NCBI GenBank assembly: GCA_016858145.1
Contig: JAEHOE010000054.1
Coordinates: 310,001 to 374,000 of the forward strand
Reading direction: 5' to 3'
Source: Edaphochlamys debaryana
Lineage: Eukaryota; Chlorophyta; Chlorophyceae; Chlamydomonadales
DNA: 64,000 bases
The position numbers and the translations under genes are program-made. The notes under the pieces were generated by a model. That model saw only the letters and a program-made list of their open reading frames with translations, was not told where the DNA came from and ran no database searches. Positions 1-10,634 of this stretch are shown here, in pieces; position 1 is the stretch's first letter, and every line of letters begins with the position of its first letter.

Positions 1-1
1 C

Positions 2-1706
2 ATCGCCGCCGAGGCAGCGGCGGCCGAGGCCGCCGCCGCTGCTGCCACCGCCGCTGGCGCTGCCGACAAGGCCGCGGCTGTCGCGGCGGCGCAGCGTCAC
101 ATCGCCAGCGCACCCTCAAGTGCCGGCGCCGCCGCGGCGGCGGGCCGCAGAAGCGAAGCGGCACGCCTGCGAAGGCGCATTCCCGACCCCCCAAGGCAGC
201 CCGCACGGCCCGCTGATACTAGCCGTGCTAGCACCAGAAAGCCGGGCAGTCACGTGCCCGTGTCTTCTGCGGCAAAGGTGGCACTATGGGATGTGGTACC
301 TGGGGACGGGCCTTCCTCGCAGCTGGGGCCGCACGCCGGCGTGGGTTCGCCGCTGGCGGCGGAGGCGGAGGCGGCGACGGCGCAGCGGCAGGGGCAGGCA
401 GCGGGGCAAGACGAACTGGCGGCGGCAGGGGTGGCGGCAGATCAGGGCCTTGCAGAGGCGGCGGCCGCCACGGCGGCGGCGGCGGATTGGCAGGGGCAAG
501 TAGCGGGGCAAGAGGACCTGTGGGCAGAGCCGGTGGCGGAGGCGGATCAGAGCCTGGCAGAGGCGGTGGCGGAGCAGCAGCAGCCGCAGCAGCAGCAACA
601 GCAGCACGTGGGAGGGCAGGCGCCGGCCGGGGGCGCCTGGACGGTGTGGATTGACAACCTGCACCCGTACATCTCCCCAAAATGGCTCATGAACCACATA
701 TCGTAGGTGCATCCGTGCGGGGGCTGGCGATGCCTGCCGCTCTTTGCTTGGGGAGAACGCAGACGTGTCCCAGGCGCGGTGGAAGGGGAGTGGAGTACTT
801 GAGCCGACCAGTCTCCCGCCGCCGACGACAGGTCTGAACTCAGAATCCCCATCAGCTGGGCCGAGGCCCCCCAACTCGTCCCCGCCTCCCGCGCTCTCGC
901 ATCCCGTCTGCCCCCCTGCAGGCAGACCGCCGAGGTCACCGACCTACAGCTGCTGACGAACCCCGACACGGGCCAGCCCAGAGCCGTGGTGGAGCTGGCA
1001 ACAGAGGCGGACTACAGGGTGAGCCCTCGGGTTTACGGTCAGGCCGGGTCCAGTGGATGGGTTGGAATCGCTTGCGCCCTCCCCGACTGTCCGGGCCGCC
1101 GCCCCCCTTCCTTGACAGGCGGCTGCGAAGTTGAACGGCGCAAAGATGTATCGTCAACAAGTCAAAGTAACGCTCAAGTCGGGTCCCATGCCGCGGAAAC
1201 CGGGCACGGGCATGGGCACGGGGCTGGCCGGTGGAATGCCACTGGGGCCCATGATGGGGCCGGCCGGGCCCATGATGGGGCCGCTCGGGCCCATGATGGG
1301 GTTTCCTAGGCCACCCTGGCCCATGATGATGGGCCCGCTTGGGCCCGGGGCGCCAGGCTGCTGGCGTCCTGGCATGGGCCCGGGCCTGGGTATGGGTATG
1401 GGCATGGGCCCAGGCATCTGGGGGCCGATGGGCCTGGGCCCCTGGCCGCGGCCGGGTCTCGGGCCCATGGGCATGTGGGGCCCGGGACCGCGGCCGGGCG
1501 CTTGGCCCCTCCCGGTACCGGGGCCCCTCGGCAGCACCGCAGGAGTTGGAGTGCCCGGCGGCCCCAGCCTGCAGCCCAGCTCAGGGCCGGGTGGGCGGGG
1601 TGTTCAACCCGCAGGGGATGCCACGACGGAGGCTGCCGGGGCGGGTACGGCCGAGGCTGCTGCTGGCTGCGGCGCTGAGCCAGGGGGACTCGGCCTCGGC
1701 GGCTGA
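2..1706 (+). CDS. RRM-domain RNA-binding-type protein, Ala/Gln-rich, 3' part only
   Basis: The 5' end lies outside the window. Exons read as 2-702, 922-1018 and 1119-1706, in phase, giving about 461 residues. The first 200 residues are Ala/Glu/Gln-rich, with a Q-run just before the RRM. One RRM is split over the three exons: beta-1/RNP2 is WTVWIDNLHP, RNP1 lies around GQPRAVVELAT, and the fold ends with AAAKLNGAKMYRQQVKVTL. The tail is a Gly-Met-Pro repeat (GPMMGPAGPMMGPLG), then an Ala/Gly-rich end. The RRM fold suggests single-stranded RNA binding, but RNP1 lacks its usual aromatic residues. The first 200 bases are nearly identical to 7080-7290 of the next gene, so the two are tandem paralogues. 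Target and process are unknown. Confidence 0.72.
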
Positions 1707-2782
1707 CGTGTCCACGGCGTAGCGTTGTGGATGTGGGGAGGGGGTCCGGGGTTTGATGCAACCTGGTTCACCGGTGATTACTCTTGACATTTTGCTCTGT
1801 ACGTTGTACGTTCGGGGGTCATCTTCTCGGGTGCCCACTCTGCCCAGGCTAGGCAGCGGGCGTGGCGAGAAGTGCGCTGAGCTCTGCATGGCCCACGGAC
1901 GCGTTGGTGATGCATGCTGGTGAAGGGCCCGGTATGTGCATTTTGCAATGACGCGGGTAGTCACGCCGCGTGTTTACGGTAGGCAGCGTTGAGACCCGAT
2001 CAGGGGCGCCCGCCCCGGCAGCGTGCCCTGGCCTGCGCTGAGTGGGTAGACGAAGGAATGAGAGGCCAAGGCAATGAGCGGGTGACGGGTGACTACGGGT
2101 GCGAGGAGCGGGGAGGACTGTGCAGTGTGCAGCTATCCGGGTCTGGCCCCAAGCCAGCACTGCAAATCTGCAACGTGCAGCAAGAGACGGTGGCGTCCGG
2201 TGCCCGTAGCAAGCGAAACAGTGCTGCAAGCCTGCTCCCTGGTCGGGCTTTGGCGCAGGCGGCAGGTGCACGGCCTGCCAGGAAGCCGCAGCCGGCCTTT
2301 GTGCCGGGTGTTGGGGTCTTGGGGACGGTGGGATATCATCAGCAACGCCCGCGTCGCCGCGCCAGAGCACCGTGGGCTCCTGCCTGGCGAGGTAGAGGAC
2401 TGGGAGCATCTGCAACCCCGGTACGCCGATTGTCACGCGGGGCCAAATGGCGGGGATACGGCGCACGCGCCGCGCGTGGTGGGGAGTTCAGGGTGGGCGT
2501 GGGAGCGATACACAGCAGGTGGTGTGGGCCTTCATTGAGGTCAGGGGGCGAACTTGAAGCGGGTGCCGCAGTTGTGTCCGCAACAGAACAAAGCAGCACA
2601 GACGGCTCCGCAAGTTTGCCCCAGCACACTGACCGGCACGGTCTGCATGACGCGCTCTGAGTGCTCGGGTGCAGCAGCTGAAACGAATGACACCGCAACC
2701 GGGCAATGAAGTTGTGACAAAGCATGTAGGAGAGGGCTGCCTGAGCGAGGCAGCGCGCCCGGCGAGCGGGGAGGAAGGCAAA
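1707..2782. other. intergenic, no gene supported
   Basis: This stretch lies between the stop of the first RRM gene and the proposed start of the second. It should hold the 3' UTR of the first and the promoter of the second. I found no TGTAA signal and no exon-like sequence with a recognisable product. Open frames here are GC-driven. Confidence 0.5.
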
Positions 2783-5700
2783 ATGGCAGCTCAGCGCAAG
2801 CCTGTCGCCATGCAGTCACAGTTGCGGCTTTACGTCGTCCTGGAGGAGCACTGCGCGCACGAGGCGGTGAGCCCCTCGCTAAGCAGCACAACTCTGGTCC
2901 CAATTACTTCGCCCCCAACGAGCAGCGGTTCCTGCAAGTACGCTGTTGCATCCAAAGCTGACCATAAACGCTCACCGACCTCGCGCAGGCTCTGCTTCGT
3001 AGCGCGTCGGACGCGGGCATGCCCAAAACCATGTCTGTAACGGCCGCAGCTGAGGTGGCCACGAGCAGTCAGTGGTTCTCAGCTACGAGCGTGATGGAAG
3101 CCTTCTTAAAGAGCATTCTGATGCAACACGGTAAGGCTTCGCGGCTGGCCTCGGGGGGGACACGCTTGGGGGGACTCCGCTCTCGGCACGGCGCAGCGGG
3201 GCGGGGCCGCGCGCCTAGAGGCCACAGAGGAGGGCGCAGACCCGAGCCCTGGAGCCATCACCGCACCTGCCCTTATCCCTACCGTTACCAACCCCTGTTG
3301 CGCAGCGGGCAGCGACCTGCTGCTGCGGCGCCCCGGCGAGGCCCAGGCCGCCCCGTGCCGCCCCGTCTCCCCCGCCGCGTACCTCGCCTCTCTTCGTGCG
3401 GCGCTCCGCTCTAAGCTTGGCGATTGGGCTTCGGCCTTCCTCCTGCAATACCCGGACGACCTCCTCCTAGTGGCTGCGGAGCGGGCTCGCGAGGAGCTGG
3501 AGGTGGCGGGCGCTACCGGCCCTGCGAAAGCCCGGCTGGCAGACGCCTGCTCCAACCACCCAGTGGGCGAGGCACCCGAGAGGGACGTGTCGTCCCTCGC
3601 ATCCGCCTTGGGGAAACTGGAGGAAGCTGAGGGGGCCGTGCTATTGGGGGCGGCTGGAGAGCTCTGCACGCTGGTGGCAGCTGCGGCGGCGTCGGGCCTA
3701 ACGACCCTGGTGTTGCGAACGGGGAGCGGCGGCTCAGGCTGCGGCGAGGTAGGAGCGACGCGGACAGGGGTACGTGTAGATGCGGTGGGGTGAACGCGCT
3801 TGCAATTCTGGCTTGCACCTTTGCCTGTGTTTCTTACCCGATGCAACGCCGCCCTTTGCATCGCATGCGGGGGCCTGTGGCCGTGTGGCTGCACGCGGCC
3901 GAGCCGCAGTCCCCCCCGGGCATTGCGCAGGCAACCGTGACTCTGGTGGGGCAGGGCGTGGACGGCCGCTGCTACGCGGTGCGGCCGGCGGGCGACCTGT
4001 GCGTGCTCTGCAGCCGAGACGCCCTGGCGGCTGCGGCGGAAGCGGGAGCGGCGGCGGCAGGGTCTGGCGGCTCGGCCGCTCGGCTCCTGGGCGTTGCGTT
4101 CCGCCCCGAGATGCTGCCGCGGGGGGTGCCCCGGCTGCTGGAGGAGATGGACGCAGCGGCCTTCCTGGGGGGCGGTCGGAGGGTGCCGGCGGCGCCACGG
4201 TTCGGTGAGGCCTCGGGGGCCCAAGGGTCTTGACGTTCCTGTTGTGCAAGCTCGTAGGCTTGTAGCTAGGTGGCTTGCAGGCACCTGCACTACCGTCCGT
4301 CCCCTGTTTGGGGTCATGCGGCCCCTCATCTCCTATCCTGCGGCGCTTCGGTGACCCATGCAGCCATGCTCACCCCTTTGCCCCCTGCCGCCTTGCCCAG
4401 GCATCCAGCGGTCGGTATGTCACGTGGCAGGCCGCAAACGCGGGCTCGAGGCTGAGGCAGAGGCGGCGGCGGCAGCGGAGGCGGCAGCAGAGCCGGATCG
4501 GTGGGAGGGTGACGGCCTAGAGACCCAGGCGGGGGCCACCTCGGAGCCCCCAGCCAAGGCCGCTCGCTTGCAGGCCGAGGCCGTTGCCGCTGAGGCCGAC
4601 ACCGCCACCGCAGCCGCCGCAGCCTGGGCCGCCGCTGTGAAGGCGGCCGAGGCTTCCACCTCCGAGGCTCCTGCCTGTATCACCGCCGCCGCAGGCGCCG
4701 CGGCCCCGGCCCCTGCCTCAACCGCCGCTGCCGCCACTCCCAAGCTGCAGCGAAGTCCAAGCGCCCAGCCGCCAGGATCCGCCGCCGCTACCACCATCCC
4801 CGCCGCCAGGCGCACGGCCCACGCCCGTGCCAAGCCGGCGGCTGGGCCAGCAGTCGCCAGCGGCGCCGCTGCAGCGGCGGCAGAACTGAGGGCGGAGGCG
4901 GCGCTGTTCCGCCAGCGCATCGCAGCCCTCGAGGCTGAGATCTCCAACGCCTCACCAGCGAATGCCAGCGTCGTAGCGGCCACGGAAGCAGCCACAGCAA
5001 TCCCTGGTGCCACTACCGGTGCCACCACCGTCGCTGCCGGGGGGCTGCCGGCTGGGGCTTCCGGGCGCCTCAGCGGCCGGGAGCCGGGCGGGGAGGAAGT
5101 CGTATGGTCGGGGGTGGTGGCGGCGCAGGGGGATGTGGTGATGGAGGGCGGCCCGGGGTCGCCGCCGAGGGAGCAGGGCGGCCCGAAGGAGCTGGTGGAA
5201 GGGCTGGGGGCGGGGCCGGCGGCGGCGCAGCTGGCGGCGGCGGAGACGGTGGCACAGCAGCTGGCGGCTCAGCATGCGGCGGCTCAGCAGGCGCAGCAGG
5301 CGGTGGCGGAGCAGGCGGCGCTCCAGTGGGCACAGCACGCGCAGCAGCTGGCGGCGCAGGAGGCGGCGGAGCACTTCCTGGCGGCGGTGACAGCGGACCT
5401 TCAGCAGAGGCTGGCGGGGGTGGCGACAAGGCAGGGGCAGCTGGGGATGCTGACGGCGGCGGCAGCGGAGCAGTGGTGGCTGCCGGGGCAGGCGGCAATG
5501 CTGGGACACAGGCAGCTTGGGATACTGGAGGCGGAGGCGTATCGGCAGGCGGCGACTGCGCAGCATATGGCGGCGGTGGCGGCAGAGCTGCAACGGCGGC
5601 AGGCGGCGGAGGCGGAGGCGCAACAGTGGCGGGCGGCGGCGGCAGCGATGGCGGCGGAAGCGCAGCGGAGGGTGGCAGCAGTGCAGCAGCAGTGGGCGGC

Positions 5701-8700
5701 GGAGGCGGAGGCGGCGGAGGCGGACGCGATGCAACGGCGGCTGGCAGCGGAGCGGCAACGGCAGGTGGCAGCCAAGCAACGTCAAGACAGGAAGGCTCGT
5801 TGCCTGCTGGTCCAGAACCTCGACCCCGCAGTTACAGAGTCCATGCTTGCCGGCCACTTCAGGTAGGAGTTACGGTCTAGATGTTCTGGAATCTATTGAA
5901 CGCCGGGATGGGACCCCGTTCCATCCCTTACGCCGGACTGCCGTGTTCTCCGCACCCGCAACCACGCCCCCGACTCCCGCCCCCGACCCTGCAGTTCCGT
6001 CGCCAGTGTGACTAGCGTGCGCCTGCTGCGGGACGGGAAGACGCAGCAGCGCAAGGGCATGGCCCTGGTGGAGATGGCGTCGGAGGATCTCGCACAGGCA
6101 AGCGTACGTTTGGCGGACGTAAACTCTCACGCCTGTTGCGGGCTTCCAGCCATGATCCCGGCTCCTCAGTCGCCTCACGCCGCTTTGTGATGCAACATCT
6201 TGACAACACATGCAGATTCCTATCTTTCCTACAGCCTGCCTCGGCGTCCCCTTCCTCCAACAGGCAGCCGCGACTATTCTCAATCAGTCGGAGCTCATGC
6301 ACCGCCGCCTTGCCGTACAGATGGCAGCTGAAGGGGCAGGCGGCCTGCCGGATGGGCCCGGTCTGGGCCCACGCGGGCCCATGCAGCCAGGAGCCGGGGG
6401 CCCGGCCAGGGACGGAGGCGTGAGCGCGGGGCCTGGGGCGCAGGCTGCGGAGCGCCCGGCGACGTCGATGGCCCCGGGGGGCCCACCGCTGGTCACGGCC
6501 TCCGCTGTGGGCTCCGGGGGAGCGCCCGGTGGCCCCAGGCCCGGTGTCGGTGCAGGGCCGGTGGGGCTGGGCGTCCCGCCCGCATGGACTACCGTGGAGC
6601 CGGGTGCGGCCGTGGCGCCGGCCGGGGCTGCGGCTTCGGCGCTGGCGCCTGCCGTCTCGGGGCCCGCGGGGCTCCGGAGGAGGACCAATGTGTGGCAGCG
6701 GGAAGCTGCGGCTGCGGCTGGGGGCGGGGCTGGTCCCGGTGCAGGGCCAGCAGGGGCAGCTGCCACTGCCGAAGCCGCTGCCGCCGAGGCGGCCGCCGCT
6801 GAAGCCGCCGCCGCCGAAGCCGCCGCCGCCGAAGCCGCCGCCGCCGAGGCGGCCGCCGCCGAAGCCGCCGCCGCCGCCGAGGCTGCTGCGGCTGAAGCCG
6901 CCGTCGCCGAAGCCGCTGCCGCAGAGGCGGCCGCCGCCAAGGCTGCCGCCGCCGCCGATGCTGAGGCCGCCGCCGAGGCCGCCGACGCAGCAGCGGCCGA
7001 GGCTGCCGCTGCCGAGGGTGATGACGCCGAGGTTGCTGCAGCCGACGCCGATGCCGCTCTGGCTGCCGCCGCCGAGGCTGCCATCGCCGCCGAGGCAGCG
7101 GCGGCCGAGACAGCCGCCGCCGCTGCTGCCACCGCCGCTGGCGCTGCCGACAAGGCCGCGGCTGTCGCGGCGGCGCAGCGTCACACCGCCAGCGCACCCT
7201 CAAGTGCCGGCGCTGCCGCGGCAGCGGGCCGCAGAAGTGAGGCGGCACGCCTGCGAAGGCGCATTCCCGACCCCCCAAAGCAGCCCGCACGGCCCGCAAA
7301 TACTTGCCTGCTGAGGGACGGCTCTGGCTCGCTGCTGGGTCCGAAAGCCGGCCTGGGTCCGCCGCTGGCGGCGGCGGCAGCGGCGGCGGCGGCGCGGCGG
7401 CAGGGGCAGGCAAAGGGGCAGGAGGAACTGGCGGCGGAGAAGGAGGTGGCGGCAGATCAGCGCCTGGCAGGGGCAGCCTTCGTGGGCGGCGGCCGGAGGG
7501 TGCCGGCGGCGCCACGGTTCGGTGAGACCACGGGGTCCCAACTGAGGTTGAGACTTTGCCACTTTGCTTGAAGGTCTGGGCATTGCTAGGAGCTGACCAG
7601 GGTTAGCTCATCCGGTCTGCACTTGCGTCTTGCTCGACCTTGACAAACGCAACATGGCCCGAACGTGCATTGCCGCCCAACCCCTGTTGCCCTGCCCAGG
7701 CATGCAGCGGTCTGTGAACCATGGGGCTGGCTGCAAACACAGTCTCGATCAGGAGGCAGAGGAAGAGGCACAGCCGGAGGAGGAGGAGGAGGCAGAGCCC
7801 GAGGGGCGGGGGGGTGACGGCCAAGAGGCCCTGCCCCAGGCGGGGGCCACCTCGGAGCCCCCCGCCAAGGCCGCTCGCTTGCGGGCCGAGGCCGAGGCCG
7901 TTGCCGCCGAGGCCGCCACCGCCACCGCAGCCGCCGCAGCCTGGGCCGCCGCTGTGAAGGCTGCCGAGGCTTCCGCCTCCGAGGCTCCTGCCGCGGAGGC
8001 TCCTGCCGCGGAGGCTCCTGCCTGTATCACCGCCGCCGCAGGCGCCGCTGCCGTGGCAACGGCCTCTGCCATTGTCACCTCCCCGGTTGCCGCTGCCGCC
8101 TCCGCTGCCGCCCCTGCCGCCAGGGCCGGGGCCACCACGGGCACGCAGCAGCAAAGCCCCAGCGCCCAGCCGCCAGGCGCCGCCGCCGCTGCCACCACCC
8201 CCGCCGCCAGGCGCAAGGCCCGCGCCCGGGCCAAGCGGGCGGCGGCGGCGGGAGCCGCCGCCGGCGTTGCTGCAGCGGCGGCGGCGACACGGAGGGCGGA
8301 GGCGGCGACGGGCGTACGGAGGAGCGAGCGCATCGCCGCCCGCGAGGCAGCCGCCGCTGTGGCGGCAGAGCTGGAGCGGCGGACTGCAAAGCAGCGACGG
8401 CGGCAGGCGGCGGCGGAGGAGGCGCAACAGCGGCGGGCGGCGGCGGAGGTGGAGGCGCAGCAGCGGTTGGCAGCGGTGCAGGCCGTGCCGGCAGTGCAAC
8501 ACCGGCTGGAGGAGGAACGGCAGCTGCAGGCGGCGGCAGCCGAGCAGCCGCGGCGGGCGGAGGAGGTGGAGAGGCGCTGTGTTGTGGTGGGGAACCTGGA
8601 CCCGGCAGTCACGGAGCCCATGCTTGCGGGCCACCTCAGGTGTGTAAAAGTGTTGGTTGATTTGAGCAGCCTTAAGCAGTAGAAGAAAGGCTGAGGATGC

Positions 8701-9477
8701 GCCCGCTGCCCAAGCACCGTGTAGCCGGCTTGGGTTGCGCGAGGCTGCCATGCATGCGTAAGACCTCAACACCTCACGCCATGTCCCCCGCAGACGCGAT
8801 GGCAGCCGGACCCCCCTGGCCTCACACGTGCAGCTGCTGCGGTGCCCCCGGACGGGGGCGCTCACGGGCAGGGCGGTGGTGGAGATGGCTTCGGTGGGAG
8901 CTGCGCAGGCGAGTGGTGACGGTACGCGGTGAAAGCAACCTCCTTTGCCTGCATACAGTAGCTCGGAGGCATTGGGTCTGGAGTCGTGTTTAGCTTCTTA
9001 GCCGCCGTAAGGCACTGTCCCACGCTCCATCCGCCGCGCCTTCTCGGCACAGACTGATCCTACGTTGGCACCTCCCTCCCTGGATAGGCAGCCGTAACGC
9101 TTCTTAACGATTCCAATATCATGCGCCGGCGCATCGTCGTACAGCTGGCGGCTGACGTGGCTGGTGGCCTGCCAGGCGGGCCCAGGGATGGAGGCATGGG
9201 CGCGGGCCCCGGGGCGCAGGCGGCGGAACGCCCCGCGACGTTGGTGTCCCCGAGGAGCCCGCGGCCGCTCACTGCGTCCGCTGGGGGTCCAAGGGGAGCG
9301 CCCGATGGCCCCAGGCCCTGTCCCGGTGCAGGGACAGCGGGGCCGGGCGTCCTGCCCGCAGGCACTACCGCGGTGGCGGGTGCGGCCGTGGCATCGGCTG
9401 CGGCTCCGGCGCTGGCGCCTGCCGTCTCGGCGTCCGCGGGGCCCCGGAGGACGCCTATTGTGTGGCGGCTGGGCTAG
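2783..9477 (+). CDS. large two-RRM protein with Ala/Glu repeats (tandem exon modules)
   Basis: Exons read as 2783-2866, 2989-3130, 3306-3748, 3931-4204, 4401-5862, 5995-6097, 6264-7521, 7700-8639, 8794-8908 and 9088-9477. All phases agree, giving 1,736 residues. The start ATG has an A-rich context (gcaaaATGGC). Residues 1-315 form an N-terminal region I cannot assign. Two modules follow, each an Ala/Glu-rich stretch plus an RRM split over three exons. RRM1 (about 780-855) starts CLLVQNLDPAVTE and RRM2 (about 1550-1625) starts CVVVGNLDPAVTE. RNP1 is RKGMALVEM and TGRAVVEM, without aromatic residues. The introns after 6097 and 8908 use GC donors. The link between modules (7521 to 7700) rests on an in-phase GT-AG intron whose twin lies at 4204 to 4401. 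It could instead be two genes. Probably a nuclear RNA-binding scaffold; function unknown. Confidence 0.7.
4401..9477 (+). repeat. intragenic duplication of an exon module
   Basis: The block starting at 4401 is repeated from 7700. Both begin just after a CCCAG acceptor and read GIQRSV or GMQRSV. They share GATSEPPAKAARL, the Ala-rich stretch and the SPSAQPPG segment, then an RRM with introns at the same three places. The third exons also match, but the second copy meets a TAG at 9475, where the first reads on. Confidence 0.8.
6760..7120 (+). repeat. Ala/Glu coding repeat, mostly (EAAAA)n
   Basis: GCC-GCC-GAG style codons encode many copies of Glu-Ala-Ala-Ala-Ala with scattered Thr, Val, Lys and Asp, at about residues 1000-1120 of the two-RRM protein. 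Such sequence is known to favour a long, stable alpha helix. The end of the tract also starts the window, in the upstream paralogue. Replication slippage is likely here, so the true copy number is uncertain. Confidence 0.85.
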
Positions 9478-10634
9478 GCGGCCGCGGCTGGGGGCGGGGC
9501 GGGGGCCCCTGCTGGAGCGGCGACCGAGGTGGCGGTGGCGGCGGCCGGAAGCGGGGCCGCGGCTGCAGCGGCGCCCGAGGGGTAGCCCCAGGGGTATGCC
9601 AAGGGGTAGCTGTGGGCGCTGTGGCGCTGCGGTATGTGCCGTGGGAGTGGGGAAGAGGCGTGAAGGGGCGGGTGGGACCTGGAGATGAGGGAGCGAGGCA
9701 GCAGGGAAGGGTCAGGAAGGGCAGAGCAAACCCTTGTGCGGGGATGGGGGAGGGGGGTTGCGCGGAAGGCCGAAGGACATGCTGGAAGGACGCATGGGCG
9801 TTGTAGTGGTGCGCACTGGGCAATTAGGGAAGTTGTGGCCTTGTTGTATCTTGCACCTACCGGGCGTGTATGCACTGCTCGGCATGAAACGGCTTCCGCG
9901 GCCCCTGGGGCGGCGGAGGGCTGGGGCGGACGGGGAGGCGTTGGCAGCAGTCTCCCATCCGAGGCCAACGGCTGGCCGGCAGTTGTACTGGACAGGGGCG
10001 GGTTGTGCGGTACCGCTACTGGGCCAGTGTGAGGCACCAATTGAACACTCCGGTGGCTTCATACCCATTCCTCAAACATCCTGTTATAATGCCTATTTAT
10101 CTTGGACCTTCAACAGCAAGCAGCTCTCGCGCCATCCTGCTAACCAGCAGGCCCGAAGTTTCAGCCCCCCACATCCCGTGTCGTGACACAAAGCTTGGCC
10201 TGCCCTAAACGTGTGAGGGTGGAACCACGTGAACAGCATGGCGGATGACGGCACGGCCCGAACTACACACAAGGCCGGCAGGGAGATTGCAGCCACTTGA
10301 AGCTCATCAGCAGTACCATACCGGTATCAGTCTGATCCGTCCGATGATGAATTGGCAGTCGCAAGTATTGACTTTCCTGGGCCTCACCTTACTTTTGTCA
10401 CTGCCTTTGGCATCTCAGCCTCGGTCTTCGACAACTCTTCTCTTGCCTCACCCTACCCTACACCTGCCCTGCCCTACCCTTCACGCCAGCTCTCCCCTCT
10501 TCGAGCAGTTTAACGGCATTAGGAATCACCGGTACCGGTATGTACAGCCACCCTATGTATCACCAGTATGTGCATCCACCCTATGTACAGCCTACAATAG
10601 CATTGACCACGGCAGAGCAGTATGGTATGGCACA
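9478..10634. other. convergent 3' region, no gene supported
   Basis: This separates the stop of the two-RRM gene (+) from the stop of the membrane-protein gene (-), so it should hold both 3' UTRs. After the TAG at 9475, homology to the first module's third exon runs on briefly (a WRLG stop then AAAAGGGAG pattern), suggesting a truncated C-terminus. I see no TGTAA on either strand. Confidence 0.5.
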
